Assembly (NCBI GenBank): GCA_021845945.1
Contig: JAJZRD010000076.1
Coordinates: 1 to 14,858 of the forward strand
Direction: 5' to 3'
Source: Chloroflexota bacterium
GTDB taxonomy: Bacteria; Chloroflexota; UBA6077
DNA: 14,858 nt
The notes under the pieces are model-generated. The model was not told the origin of the DNA and made no database searches. It worked only from the letters and a program-made list of their open reading frames with translations. Position numbers and translations under genes: made by a program. Shown here one piece after another: positions 1 to 6,603 of this stretch; position 1 is the stretch's first letter, and every line of letters starts with the position of its first letter.

Positions 1-444
1 GGCGCCGCGAAGAACGTGGTGGCGCTGGCGGCCGGCATGTCCGACGGGCTGGGCTACGGGGACAACACCAAGGCGTCGCTGATCACTCGCAGCTTGGCAG
101 AGATCGGCCGGCTGGTGGTGGAGATGGGGGGCGAGCCTTCGACGGTGGCCGGGTTGGCCGGCATCGGCGACCTGATAGCCACCTGCACCAGCCGTCACAG
201 TCGGAATCGGGCGGCGGGAGAGGCCATAGCCCGGGGAAAGACGGTGGAGGAGATCCAGGCCGGATCCCCCATGGTGGTGGAGGGGATCCCCGCCACCCGC
301 GCGGTGCTGAAGCTGGCGCGGGTGGCAGGTGTGGAGATGCCCATCACCCACCAGGTCCACGCGGTCCTCTTCGAGGGGATCAGTCCCCCGGAGGGGCTCG
401 CCCGGCTGATGGGTCGGGAGTTCACCTCCGAGCCCTGGATGTAG
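1..444 (+). CDS. gpsA: NAD(P)+-dependent glycerol-3-phosphate dehydrogenase, C-terminal part (5' end outside window)
   Basis: This gene reduces dihydroxyacetone phosphate to sn-glycerol 3-phosphate, the backbone precursor of phospholipids, in the cytoplasm. The reading frame is open from base 1, so the start codon and the N-terminal Rossmann NAD(P)-binding domain lie to the left of the window; 147 residues are visible. The visible part begins with GAAKNVVALAAG, the family's GAxKN segment that carries the catalytic lysine. It continues with DGLGYGDNTKA and GIGDLIATCTSRHSRN, the C-terminal helical-domain motif whose Asp, Ser/Arg and Asn residues contact substrate and cofactor. The end, about 30 residues after the PITHQVHAVLFEG motif, is where GpsA proteins normally stop, so the 3' end looks intact. 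The TAG stop is at 442-444. Family assignment is secure; the lost half cannot be judged. Confidence 0.95.
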   Translation, partial: GAAKNVVALAAGMSDGLGYGDNTKASLITRSLAEIGRLVVEMGGEPSTVAGLAGIGDLIATCTSRHSRNRAAGEAIARGKTVEEIQAGSPMVVEGIPATRAVLKLARVAGVEMPITHQVHAVLFEGISPPEGLARLMGREFTSEPWM

Positions 445-518
445 CCTTACTTCTGCCCACTCCATCAGCTTGCCACCAAGTTCCTCGAGAAGATTCCCCA
501 TAACTCGTCCGAATCCTC

Positions 519-546
519 TTGACATGCCTGGTAGATGTGGCATCAT
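519..546 (+). promoter_or_regulatory. candidate sigma-70-type promoter upstream of nrdJ
   Basis: A perfect TTGACA -35 hexamer at 519-524 is followed after 16 bp by CATCAT (541-546), a 4/6 match to TATAAT. Transcription would start near 553, which would put both NrdR boxes just downstream of the start as a roadblock. A second candidate exists: an extended -10, TGGTATATG at 624-632, whose -35 region (around 603-608, TTGTGT) overlaps the second NrdR box. The sequence alone does not decide between them; both would be covered by NrdR. Confidence 0.45.
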
Positions 547-560
547 ACGTTCTCCAGACA

Positions 561-576
561 CTACAAGATGTTGTGT
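561..576 (+). promoter_or_regulatory. NrdR box 1 (upstream)
   Basis: The 16-bp sequence CTACAAGATGTTGTGT matches the known NrdR operator form, acaCwAtATaTwGtgt, at most conserved positions, with a weaker left arm. NrdR is the ATP/dATP-sensing zinc-ribbon/ATP-cone repressor of ribonucleotide reductase genes. This box lies 32 bp (start to start) before a second, better box, about three helical turns, which is the usual arrangement for cooperative NrdR binding. The nrdR gene is not in the window. Confidence 0.75.
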
Positions 577-592
577 GTTTGGAGGGGGTGGT

Positions 593-608
593 ACACAATA
601 TCTTGTGT
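593..608 (+). promoter_or_regulatory. NrdR box 2 (downstream)
   Basis: The 16-bp near-palindrome ACACAATATCTTGTGT has both conserved arms (ACAC and GTGT) and the AT-rich centre of an NrdR operator. It is separated from box 1 by 16 bp and sits 121 bp before the nrdJ start codon. Its position beside a ribonucleotide reductase gene makes the call strong even though it was found by eye. Confidence 0.85.
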
Positions 609-677
609 AACCTGTCTACCTGGTGGTATATGCCGCTAGAGCGTAGATGCAGCGAGCAGCAGGGCAAGGCAGGAGCA

Positions 678-737
678 ATGAGTGCGAGGGCGGGTGCTCC
701 GAGGGGGCCCGCCGGTGGAAAGGGGAGAGATGACTGA
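678..737 (+). other. possible 19-codon upstream ORF overlapping the nrdJ start
   Basis: An ATG at 678 preceded by AGGAG (671-675) opens a 19-codon frame that ends at TGA 735-737, just inside nrdJ, whose ATG is at 730. The peptide (MSARAGAPRGPAGGKGRDD) resembles nothing I know. It could be a translational-coupling leader or a chance frame; the Shine-Dalgarno spacing of only 2 nt is tight. An in-frame GTG at 682 would alternatively lengthen nrdJ by 16 residues. Confidence 0.2.
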
Positions 738-3057
738 GGTGGCAGGGATCAGCAAGACGGGGCGGTGGACCGAGTCGGCCCTCAAGGTGCTGCGAGAGCG
801 GTACCTCGCCCGGGAGGGGGAGCAGGTCACGGAGACGCCCGAGGAGATGTGCTGGCGGGTGGCGCTGGCCATCGCCAAGGCTGAGAGCAGCTGGGGCAAG
901 AGCGAGGAGGAGATCCGCGCCATCGCGGCGGAGTTCCGCGACCTGATGCAGGAGATGCTCTTCCTCCCCAACTCCCCCACCTTGATGAACGCCGGCAAAG
1001 AGAACGGTCTGCAGTACTCGGCGTGCTACGTCCTTCCGGTCGAGGACTCGCTGGAGGGCATCTTCGAGTCCATCAAGCGGGCTGCCCTGATTCACAAGAG
1101 CGGCGGGGGCACCGGCTTCGCCTTCTCCCGCCTGCGGTCCAAGGACAGCATCGTGCAGAGCACGGGTGGAAAGGCCAGCGGCCCCGTCAGCTTCATGAGG
1201 GTCTTCAACGCGGCTACCGAGGCGGTGAAGCAGGGAGGGACGCGGCGGGGCGCCAACATGGGGATCCTGCGGGTGGATCACCCGGACATCCTGGAGTTCA
1301 TCGAGTGCAAGCTGGACGGGGGCATCACCAACTTCAACATCTCCGTGGCGATCACCGACACCTTCATGAAGGCGTTGGAGGAGGATGGTGAGTACGACCT
1401 CGTGGACCCCGGCAGCTGCTCGGCGGTGCGCCGGCTTCGAGCCCGCGAGGTGTTCGATCGCATCGTGCAGGCGGCTTGGCGGACGGGCGATCCCGGGCTG
1501 GTCTTCATAGACCGGGTCAACGCCAACCGTGCCAACCCCACCCCTCTGGTCGGCCAGATCGAGGCGACGAATCCCTGCGGCGAGCAGCCGCTGCTGCCCA
1601 ACGAGGCCTGCAACCTGGGCTCCCTGAACCTCACCAGGTTCGTCAGGCCCACGAAGGGGAAATCCCAGAACGGCAAGGGGCCCATCGACTGGAAGGAGAT
1701 GGAGCGGGTCATCCGGCTGTCCGTGCGCTTCCTGGACGACGTCATCGAGGTGAACCCCTATCCGCTGCCCGACATCGATCGGATGGTGAAGAGCAACCGG
1801 CGGATCGGTCTGGGGGTGATGGGCTGGGCCGACATGCTGATCCAGCTGGGGGTCCCGTACGACAGCGAGGATGCACTGGAGCTGGCAGCGCAGGTGATGG
1901 GATTCATCGAGCGGGTCGGCCACGAGGAGTCGGCGAAGCTGGCCCAGGAGCGAGGCCCCTTCCCCAACTGGTCCGGTAGCATCTACAAGGATGGTCCGCC
2001 GCTGCGGAACGCCACGGTCACCACCATCGCGCCCACCGGCACCATCAGCATCATCGCCGGGAGCACCTCGGGGATCGAGCCCCTCTTCGCCATCGCCTTC
2101 CGGCACATAGTGGGCGAGCGGCACCTCAACTTCGTGAACCCGCACCTGGAGCGTGTGGCGAAGGAGGGGGGCTTCTACAGCGAGGAGCTGTTGGAGAAGG
2201 TGATCCGCCAGGGGACCCTGCACGACCTGGAGGAGATCCCGGAGGAGGTGCGGCGGGTCTTCGTGACGGCGCACGAGGTGGCGCCCGAGTGGCACGTGCG
2301 GATGCAGGCGACCTTCCAGCGCCACGTGGACAACGGTGTCTCGAAGACGGTGAACCTCCCCAACTCGGCCAGCGTCGAGGAGGTGGGGCAGGTGTACCGG
2401 CAGGCCTACCAGATGGGCTGCCTGGGGATCACGGTGTTCCGGGACGGCTGCAAGGGCACGCAGGTGCTCCACGTGGGTTCGGCAGAGAAAGAGGGTACGC
2501 CCCTGGGTGCGGGCGAGGCCGAGAAGCTGGAGCAGGTTTCCGGGCTGAAGGTGAAGCCGCGGCCCCGGTTCGTCCACGGGGTCACCTATCGGGCCGAGAC
2601 CCCTCTGGGCACAGCCTTCGTGACGGTGAACGAAAACGGCAGCGAGGAGCCGTTCGAGGTGTTCCTCAACGTGGGGAAGGCGGGCAGCGACACCGCTGCC
2701 GTATCGGAAGCCCTGGGCCGTCTCATCTCCATGATCCTGAGGCTGCCCTCGGCCCTGTCGCCCACGGAGCGGCTGAAGGCGATCGTGGGGCAGCTGTCGG
2801 GCATCGGCGGTGGCCGGCAGCTGGGCTTCGGGCGGAGCCGGGTGCGCTCGCTGCCCGATGCGGTGGCCCAGGTGCTGGCGGAGCACCTGGGGGAGGCGGG
2901 CTCGGCCGCTTCGACGCTGCTGGAGGAGCGCGAGCACGGGGGCTTCGAGGACGAGTCGGGCAAGGTAGGCGACCTTTGCCCCGAGTGCGGCCACGCCAGC
3001 CTGGTGTACGAGGAAGGCTGCCAGAAGTGCTACAGCTGCGGCTACTCGGAGTGCTAG
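730..3057 (+). CDS. nrdJ: adenosylcobalamin-dependent (class II) ribonucleoside-diphosphate reductase
   Basis: The enzyme converts ribonucleotides to deoxyribonucleotides using adenosylcobalamin to make the active-site thiyl radical, with or without oxygen. I chose ATG 730, preceded by the purine-rich AAAGGGGAG, giving 775 residues; an in-frame GTG at 682 is possible but adds an unconserved Arg/Gly/Pro stretch. Visible motifs, in order: NSPTLMNAG (81-89); YSACYVLPV with redox Cys99; the SGGGTG loop; NPCGEQPL with Asn281, radical Cys283 and Glu285; ACNLGSLNL with the second redox cysteine, Cys294; SGIEPLFA; and MGCLGITVFRDGCKG. A TSCPD-type domain follows (about 610-710). The tail has C750-x2-C753, C764-x2-C767 and a terminal Cys770/Cys775 pair, which can re-reduce the active site and may bind zinc. 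The whole length is typical of NrdJ. No ATP-cone domain is evident at the N-terminus, so overall-activity control may rest on NrdR. It is flanked by NrdR boxes upstream and a convergent gene downstream. Confidence 0.97.
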   Translation: MTEVAGISKTGRWTESALKVLRERYLAREGEQVTETPEEMCWRVALAIAKAESSWGKSEEEIRAIAAEFRDLMQEMLFLPNSPTLMNAGKENGLQYSACYVLPVEDSLEGIFESIKRAALIHKSGGGTGFAFSRLRSKDSIVQSTGGKASGPVSFMRVFNAATEAVKQGGTRRGANMGILRVDHPDILEFIECKLDGGITNFNISVAITDTFMKALEEDGEYDLVDPGSCSAVRRLRAREVFDRIVQAAWRTGDPGLVFIDRVNANRANPTPLVGQIEATNPCGEQPLLPNEACNLGSLNLTRFVRPTKGKSQNGKGPIDWKEMERVIRLSVRFLDDVIEVNPYPLPDIDRMVKSNRRIGLGVMGWADMLIQLGVPYDSEDALELAAQVMGFIERVGHEESAKLAQERGPFPNWSGSIYKDGPPLRNATVTTIAPTGTISIIAGSTSGIEPLFAIAFRHIVGERHLNFVNPHLERVAKEGGFYSEELLEKVIRQGTLHDLEEIPEEVRRVFVTAHEVAPEWHVRMQATFQRHVDNGVSKTVNLPNSASVEEVGQVYRQAYQMGCLGITVFRDGCKGTQVLHVGSAEKEGTPLGAGEAEKLEQVSGLKVKPRPRFVHGVTYRAETPLGTAFVTVNENGSEEPFEVFLNVGKAGSDTAAVSEALGRLISMILRLPSALSPTERLKAIVGQLSGIGGGRQLGFGRSRVRSLPDAVAQVLAEHLGEAGSAASTLLEEREHGGFEDESGKVGDLCPECGHASLVYEEGCQKCYSCGYSEC

Positions 3058-3090
3058 CAGCGTGACTGTATATGGCTTAGAACTCCGAGA

Positions 3091-3168
3091 GGCGGGGCAC
3101 AAGACCCCGCCCTACGTCGGTGCGGCCACCGTCCGGCCGGCGGCAGGGCAGGGCGCCCTGCCCTACGT
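3091..3168. repeat. GC-rich palindromic intergenic repeat, possible bidirectional terminator
   Basis: The 124-bp spacer between convergent nrdJ and the E2 gene holds two hairpins. One is GGCGGGG (3091-3097) pairing with CCCCGCC (3105-3111) around a 7-base loop. The other is an 18-bp perfect palindrome, GGGCAGGGCGCCCTGCCC (3146-3163). Each right arm runs into the same word, GCCCTACGT (3109-3117 and 3160-3168). The reverse complement of 3131-3168 closely matches 6460-6497, so the element is one member of a dispersed family. There is no T-run, so termination on both strands is plausible but unproven. Confidence 0.65.
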
Positions 3169-3181
3169 GGAAGGCACGTCG

Positions 3182-4420
3182 TCACAGCAGCAGGTAGGGC
3201 TCCTCCAGAAGCTGCTTCACCCTTTGGAGGAACTGGGCCGCGGGGGCGCCGTCCACGATCCGGTGGTCGAAGGAGAGTGAGAGGGTCATCGTCGGGCGCA
3301 GGACGACCTGGCCGTCCCTCCCGACCGGCTTCTCCACCATGGCGCCCACCCCGAGGATCGCCGTCTCGGGCGGGTTCACGATGGGGGTGAAGGACTCGAC
3401 CCCGAACATCCCCAGGTTGGTAATGGTGAAGGTGCCGCCCGTGATCTCCTCCAGACGGAGGCGATCCTCCTGGGCCCGGCCGACCAGGTGGTTCAACTCC
3501 ACTGAGATCTCCTCCAGCTTCTTGTGCGCGGCGTCGCGAACCACCGGCACCACCAGACCGTCCTCCACCGCCACGGCGACGCCGACGTTGACCGGCTCCA
3601 CCAGCAGGATCCCCTGGTCGATCCAACGGGCGTTCAGGTAGGGGTGGCCGGCGAGGGCTGTGGCCACAACCTTGACCAGGACGTCGTTGTAGGAGAGGCG
3701 GACACCGGTGCGGGCCTCGTAGACGGGGAGGAGGCGGCCGCGTAGCCGGATCATCTCCGTGGCGTCGACCTCCACGTTCATGGTGAGCCGGGCCACGGTG
3801 CGGGCCGACAGGGACATTCGTTCGGCGGTCAGTCTCCGCTTCCGCCCCAGGGGTACCAGCCGGCCGGGGAGGTCCCCCTCGGCAGCCGCCATCCCGGGCA
3901 GAGACGCCACTTGGCCGGCCCCTGGCCGCAGCCGTATGGCCTCCGCAAAGCGCCGGACGTCCTCGCCCTGTATGCGGCCGCCCGGTCCGGTGCCCTGGAC
4001 CTGCGACAGATCGACTCCCAGATCCCTGGCCGACCGGCGGGCGGCCGGGGATGCTCGCAGCATGCCGGTGTCGGGCCGCTGCGGCGGCGGGGCGGCAGCC
4101 GGCGTAGCGGACTCGGCCGCGACGGCCGCGGTCTCCTTGCCGTTGGGCTCGGTCTCCGGCGTGTCCGGGGTCTCCCCCGGCTCGGAGCTCTCGATGAGGG
4201 CGATGGTCTGGGTCACGGGCACCGTCGCCCCCTCGGGCTGCACGATCCGCTTCAACACGCCGCCGGCGGGGGCGGTGATCTCGGTGGTCGCCTTGTCGGT
4301 CTCCACCAGCACCAGTGGCTCGTCTTTGGCGATGCTCTCCCCTTCGGCCTTGAGCCACTTCTGGATGATGGCCCCCTCCATGTCGAGGCCGAGGGTGGGC
4401 ATTATCATCTTTCGGAGCAT
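3182..4420 (-). CDS. 2-oxo acid dehydrogenase complex E2, dihydrolipoamide acyltransferase
   Basis: This core subunit accepts the acyl group from E1 on a lipoyl arm and passes it to CoA. It has 412 residues and starts at ATG 4418-4420 behind AAGGAGG at 5-nt spacing. Domains: an N-terminal lipoyl domain (about 1-77) with the lipoylated Lys43 in ETDKATTE; a Pro/Ala/Glu/Thr-rich swinging linker (about 78-120); an E1/E3-binding domain (about 121-157, RASPAARRSARDLGVDLSQV); and the catalytic acyltransferase domain (about 185-412) with the DHRIVDG motif, carrying His386 and Asp390. Only one lipoyl domain is present. It lies 15 nt downstream of E1, surely in the same transcript. Whether the acyl group is acetyl or branched-chain cannot be read from these motifs, so I give no symbol (pdhC, acoC and bkdB are all possible). 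Confidence 0.93.
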   Translation of the reverse strand: MLRKMIMPTLGLDMEGAIIQKWLKAEGESIAKDEPLVLVETDKATTEITAPAGGVLKRIVQPEGATVPVTQTIALIESSEPGETPDTPETEPNGKETAAVAAESATPAAAPPPQRPDTGMLRASPAARRSARDLGVDLSQVQGTGPGGRIQGEDVRRFAEAIRLRPGAGQVASLPGMAAAEGDLPGRLVPLGRKRRLTAERMSLSARTVARLTMNVEVDATEMIRLRGRLLPVYEARTGVRLSYNDVLVKVVATALAGHPYLNARWIDQGILLVEPVNVGVAVAVEDGLVVPVVRDAAHKKLEEISVELNHLVGRAQEDRLRLEEITGGTFTITNLGMFGVESFTPIVNPPETAILGVGAMVEKPVGRDGQVVLRPTMTLSLSFDHRIVDGAPAAQFLQRVKQLLEEPYLLL

Positions 4421-4435
4421 GGTTGCCTCCTTCGC

Positions 4436-6439
4436 CTACGCCCTTCCCAGCAACTCGTGGACGGCGTCGATCAGATGCCTCTCGTTGGGCAGCACCACCG
4501 CCTCCAGGGGCGGCGAGGCCGGCAGCGGGACCGTGGGAGCCACCACCTTGATGGGTGCCTCCAGGTAATCGAAGGCCACCTCCCCGACCGCTCGGGCGAT
4601 CTCCGAGCCGAAGCCGCCGATCAGCGGCGCCTCCTGGAGGATCGCCAGCCGGCCTGTGCGGGCCACCGATGCGGCCACCGTCTCCAGGTCGAAGGGCACG
4701 AGGGTCCGGGGGTCGATCACCTCGACCTCGATCCCCTCGCTCGCCAGGGTCTGGGCGGCTGCCAGCGCTCGGGGCACCATGGCCGCGAGGGCCACTACCG
4801 TCACGTCCCGACCCGGGCGCTTCACGTCGGCCTTCCCCAGGGGGATGGCGTACTCGCCGTTCGGCACGGGTCCCCTGGCCCGGTAGAGCATCTTGTGCTC
4901 GATGAAGACCACCGGGTTGGGGTCGCGGATCGCCGTCTTCAGCAGCCCCTTGTAGTCGTAGGGGGTGGAGGGCATCACCACCTTCAGGCCGGGAACGTGG
5001 GCAAACCAGGCCTCCAGACTCTGGGAGTGGGTTGGGCCGTCGGCGGCCGAGCCGCCGCCCCCCTCGGTCCGGATCACCACCGGCGCCGTCTGCTTGCCGC
5101 CGCTCATGTAGTGGGCCTTGGCCGCGACGTTGACGATGGGGTCCATGGCCAGGGTGATGAAGTCGACGTAGCTGATCTCTGCGATCGCGGGAACGCCCGC
5201 GAGGGCGGCGCCGACGGCCGCGGCGGTAAAGCCGTTCTCCGAGATGGGGGTCTCCAGGATTCGGTCGGGACCGAACCGGTCCAGCAGCCCTTTGCTGACG
5301 CCGAAGGGGCCGCCCCGAGCGCCGATGTCCTCTCCCAACATGACGAGGCGGGGGTCTCGCTCCATCTCCTCCCGGATCGCCTCGTTGAGGGCCTGCAGGA
5401 CGCTCAGATCCCGCTGCTCCCCCGAGGGCCCGGTAACCTCCGGCTGGTAAGCCGGCGCGAAGAGATGGGCCGTCGCCTCGGAGGGGTCGGGGTCCGGGGC
5501 CGAGAGGGTGTAATCCACCGCTTCCTTCAGACTGTGGGCTACCTCGCCCTCGACCGTCTCGAGCGCCGCCTCTTCGTAGGCTCCCGACTCCAGGATGTAG
5601 CGGCGGAGGCTCGGGATAGGGTCCTTCTTCTTCCACTCGGTGACCTCGTCCCGATCCCGGTATCCGGTGCCCGGGTCGCCGGTGCTGTGGCCACCCCAGC
5701 GATAGGTCATCGCCTCGATGAGGGTCGGCCCCTGGCCGGCGCGGGCTCGATCCGCGGCCTCCCGCACCACACGGTACACCGCCATGGGGTCCATCCCGTC
5801 GACGATGACGCCGGGTATGCCGTAGGCGGGCGCCCTGTCCGCCACCTGCTTCACCCGCATGACGTTCTCCTGCTTGGTGAAGATGGCGTACTGGTTGTTC
5901 TCGCAGACGAAGAGCACCGGGAGGTCCCAGATGGCGGCCAGGTTCAGCCCCTCGTGGAAGGTGCCCTGGTTGGATGCACCGTCCCCGAAGAATGCGACGG
6001 CCACCCGCCCGTTGCGCAGCACCCTGGCTGCCAGGCCCCCTCCGACGGCCATGGTGATGGAGGCGCCCACGATGGGGAAGGCGCCGAGCATGTCGTGGTC
6101 TAGGTCGGCTACGTGCATCGAGCCGCCCTTGCCCCGGCAGAAGCCGGCGCTCTTGCCGCCCAGCTCGGCCATGGCGGCCAGGAGGTTGCCACCCCGGCCG
6201 ATGGCGTGGCCGTGGCCCCGATGGGTGCTGGTGACGTAGTCGTCGTCGTTGATGGCTGCCAGGGTGGCGGCGGCTACCGCCTCCTGGCCGGAGTAGAGGT
6301 GCCCGCGGCGGGGCAGCTGCCCGGCCTGGAACATCTCCTGGGCTCGCTCCTCGAAGGAGCGGATCAGCAGCATCCGGCGGTAGATGTCGAGGAGCTTACT
6401 CCTGTCGACCGTCGGTTCGGTGGTGGTGAGGTCGGCCAT
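4436..6439 (-). CDS. 2-oxo acid dehydrogenase E1, alpha and beta fused in one chain (acetoin/pyruvate type)
   Basis: This thiamine-diphosphate enzyme decarboxylates a 2-oxo acid (or cleaves acetoin) and acylates the E2 lipoyl group. Start is ATG 6437-6439 with GGAGG 8 nt upstream, giving 667 residues; an in-frame ATG at 6496 would run the protein through a palindromic repeat and was rejected. Residues about 1-325 are the alpha part: THRGHGHAIGRGG, FCRGKGGSMHVADL, and the TPP motif GDG (152-154) to NN (181-182). Residues about 343-667 are the beta part: LNEAIREEMERDP, MLGEDIGARGGPFGVSKGL, ETPISENGFTAAAVGAALAG, and PRTLVPFD near the end. Most relatives encode these halves as two genes; here the linker is open and continuous. 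The alpha half resembles AcoA/PdhA proteins, especially GKGGSMH..DL. E2 follows at once and an Ldh_2 dehydrogenase gene lies upstream. The substrate is unresolved and no E3 is nearby. Confidence 0.92.
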   Translation of the reverse strand: MADLTTTEPTVDRSKLLDIYRRMLLIRSFEERAQEMFQAGQLPRRGHLYSGQEAVAAATLAAINDDDYVTSTHRGHGHAIGRGGNLLAAMAELGGKSAGFCRGKGGSMHVADLDHDMLGAFPIVGASITMAVGGGLAARVLRNGRVAVAFFGDGASNQGTFHEGLNLAAIWDLPVLFVCENNQYAIFTKQENVMRVKQVADRAPAYGIPGVIVDGMDPMAVYRVVREAADRARAGQGPTLIEAMTYRWGGHSTGDPGTGYRDRDEVTEWKKKDPIPSLRRYILESGAYEEAALETVEGEVAHSLKEAVDYTLSAPDPDPSEATAHLFAPAYQPEVTGPSGEQRDLSVLQALNEAIREEMERDPRLVMLGEDIGARGGPFGVSKGLLDRFGPDRILETPISENGFTAAAVGAALAGVPAIAEISYVDFITLAMDPIVNVAAKAHYMSGGKQTAPVVIRTEGGGGSAADGPTHSQSLEAWFAHVPGLKVVMPSTPYDYKGLLKTAIRDPNPVVFIEHKMLYRARGPVPNGEYAIPLGKADVKRPGRDVTVVALAAMVPRALAAAQTLASEGIEVEVIDPRTLVPFDLETVAASVARTGRLAILQEAPLIGGFGSEIARAVGEVAFDYLEAPIKVVAPTVPLPASPPLEAVVLPNERHLIDAVHELLGRA

Positions 6440-6459
6440 GAGATGGTCCTCCCTACGAA

Positions 6460-6540
6460 ACGTAGGGCTGGGCGCTCTGCCCCGCCGCCCGCCCATCGCC
6501 GTCCGGGTGCGGCGGGGGGGCGAGACCGTGCCCTACGTCG
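6460..6540. repeat. second copy of the dispersed CCCTACGT-bounded repeat
   Basis: Between E1 and the Ldh_2 gene, ACGTAGGGC at 6460-6468 begins a segment (to about 6497) that matches the reverse complement of 3131-3168 with few differences. The stretch at about 6511-6540 matches the first part of the 3091-3120 copy, sharing GAGACC/AAGACC and GCCCTACGTCG. Local hairpins are CCCTACG/CGTAGGG (6451-6467, loop of three) and CCCTACGT/ACGTAGGG (6531-6551, loop of five). No coding potential is evident. Confidence 0.65.
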
Positions 6541-6545
6541 TGGAC

Positions 6546-6573
6546 GTAGGGGCGGTTCGCGAACCGCCCCTAC
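6546..6573. repeat. 28-bp perfect palindrome
   Basis: GTAGGGGCGGTTCG (6546-6559) is followed without a loop by its exact reverse complement (6560-6573). It lies just downstream of the Ldh_2 stop codon on the minus strand. As RNA it would form a very stable hairpin that could protect or end the upstream Ldh_2 transcript, though no T-run follows. It has the look of a REP-like or miniature mobile palindrome. Confidence 0.75.
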
Positions 6574-6575
6574 AC

Positions 6576-6603
6576 AGGATAGCCGCTACGCCTGGACGGT
6601 CAG
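6576..6603 (-). promoter_or_regulatory. weak candidate promoter for the E1-E2 pair
   Basis: On the minus strand, CTGACC (6603-6598) and TATCCT (6581-6576) are 16 bp apart, each a 4/6 match to the sigma-70 hexamers. It overlaps the last codons of the Ldh_2 gene and would read through the palindromes into E1. I rate it weakly; read-through from the upstream genes is the alternative. Confidence 0.2.

Noticed and set aside
616..3102. 828-codon open frame on the minus strand opposite nrdJ
   Set aside because: It is an antisense shadow of a GC-rich gene: composition is Arg/His/Leu/Gln/Pro-rich with no family motif, and the plus strand encodes all NrdJ catalytic motifs.
3091..3168. CRISPR-like array from the repeated GCCCTACGT words
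   Set aside because: Only two copies here, with palindromic GC-rich flanks and no regular unique spacers or cas genes.
3054..5636. 860-codon open frame on the minus strand overlapping E2 and part of E1 in another frame
   Set aside because: The translation is mostly Gly, Arg and Pro, typical of an off-frame read of GC-rich DNA; the true frames carry the lipoyl, acyltransferase and TPP motifs.
3911..6103. 730-codon plus-strand frame opposite E1 and E2
   Set aside because: Antisense shadow rich in His, Gly, Leu and Arg with no recognisable domain.
6440..6496. Upstream in-frame start for E1 at 6496
   Set aside because: It would translate the palindromic repeat into a Gly/Arg leader and lacks the GGAGG that precedes ATG 6439.
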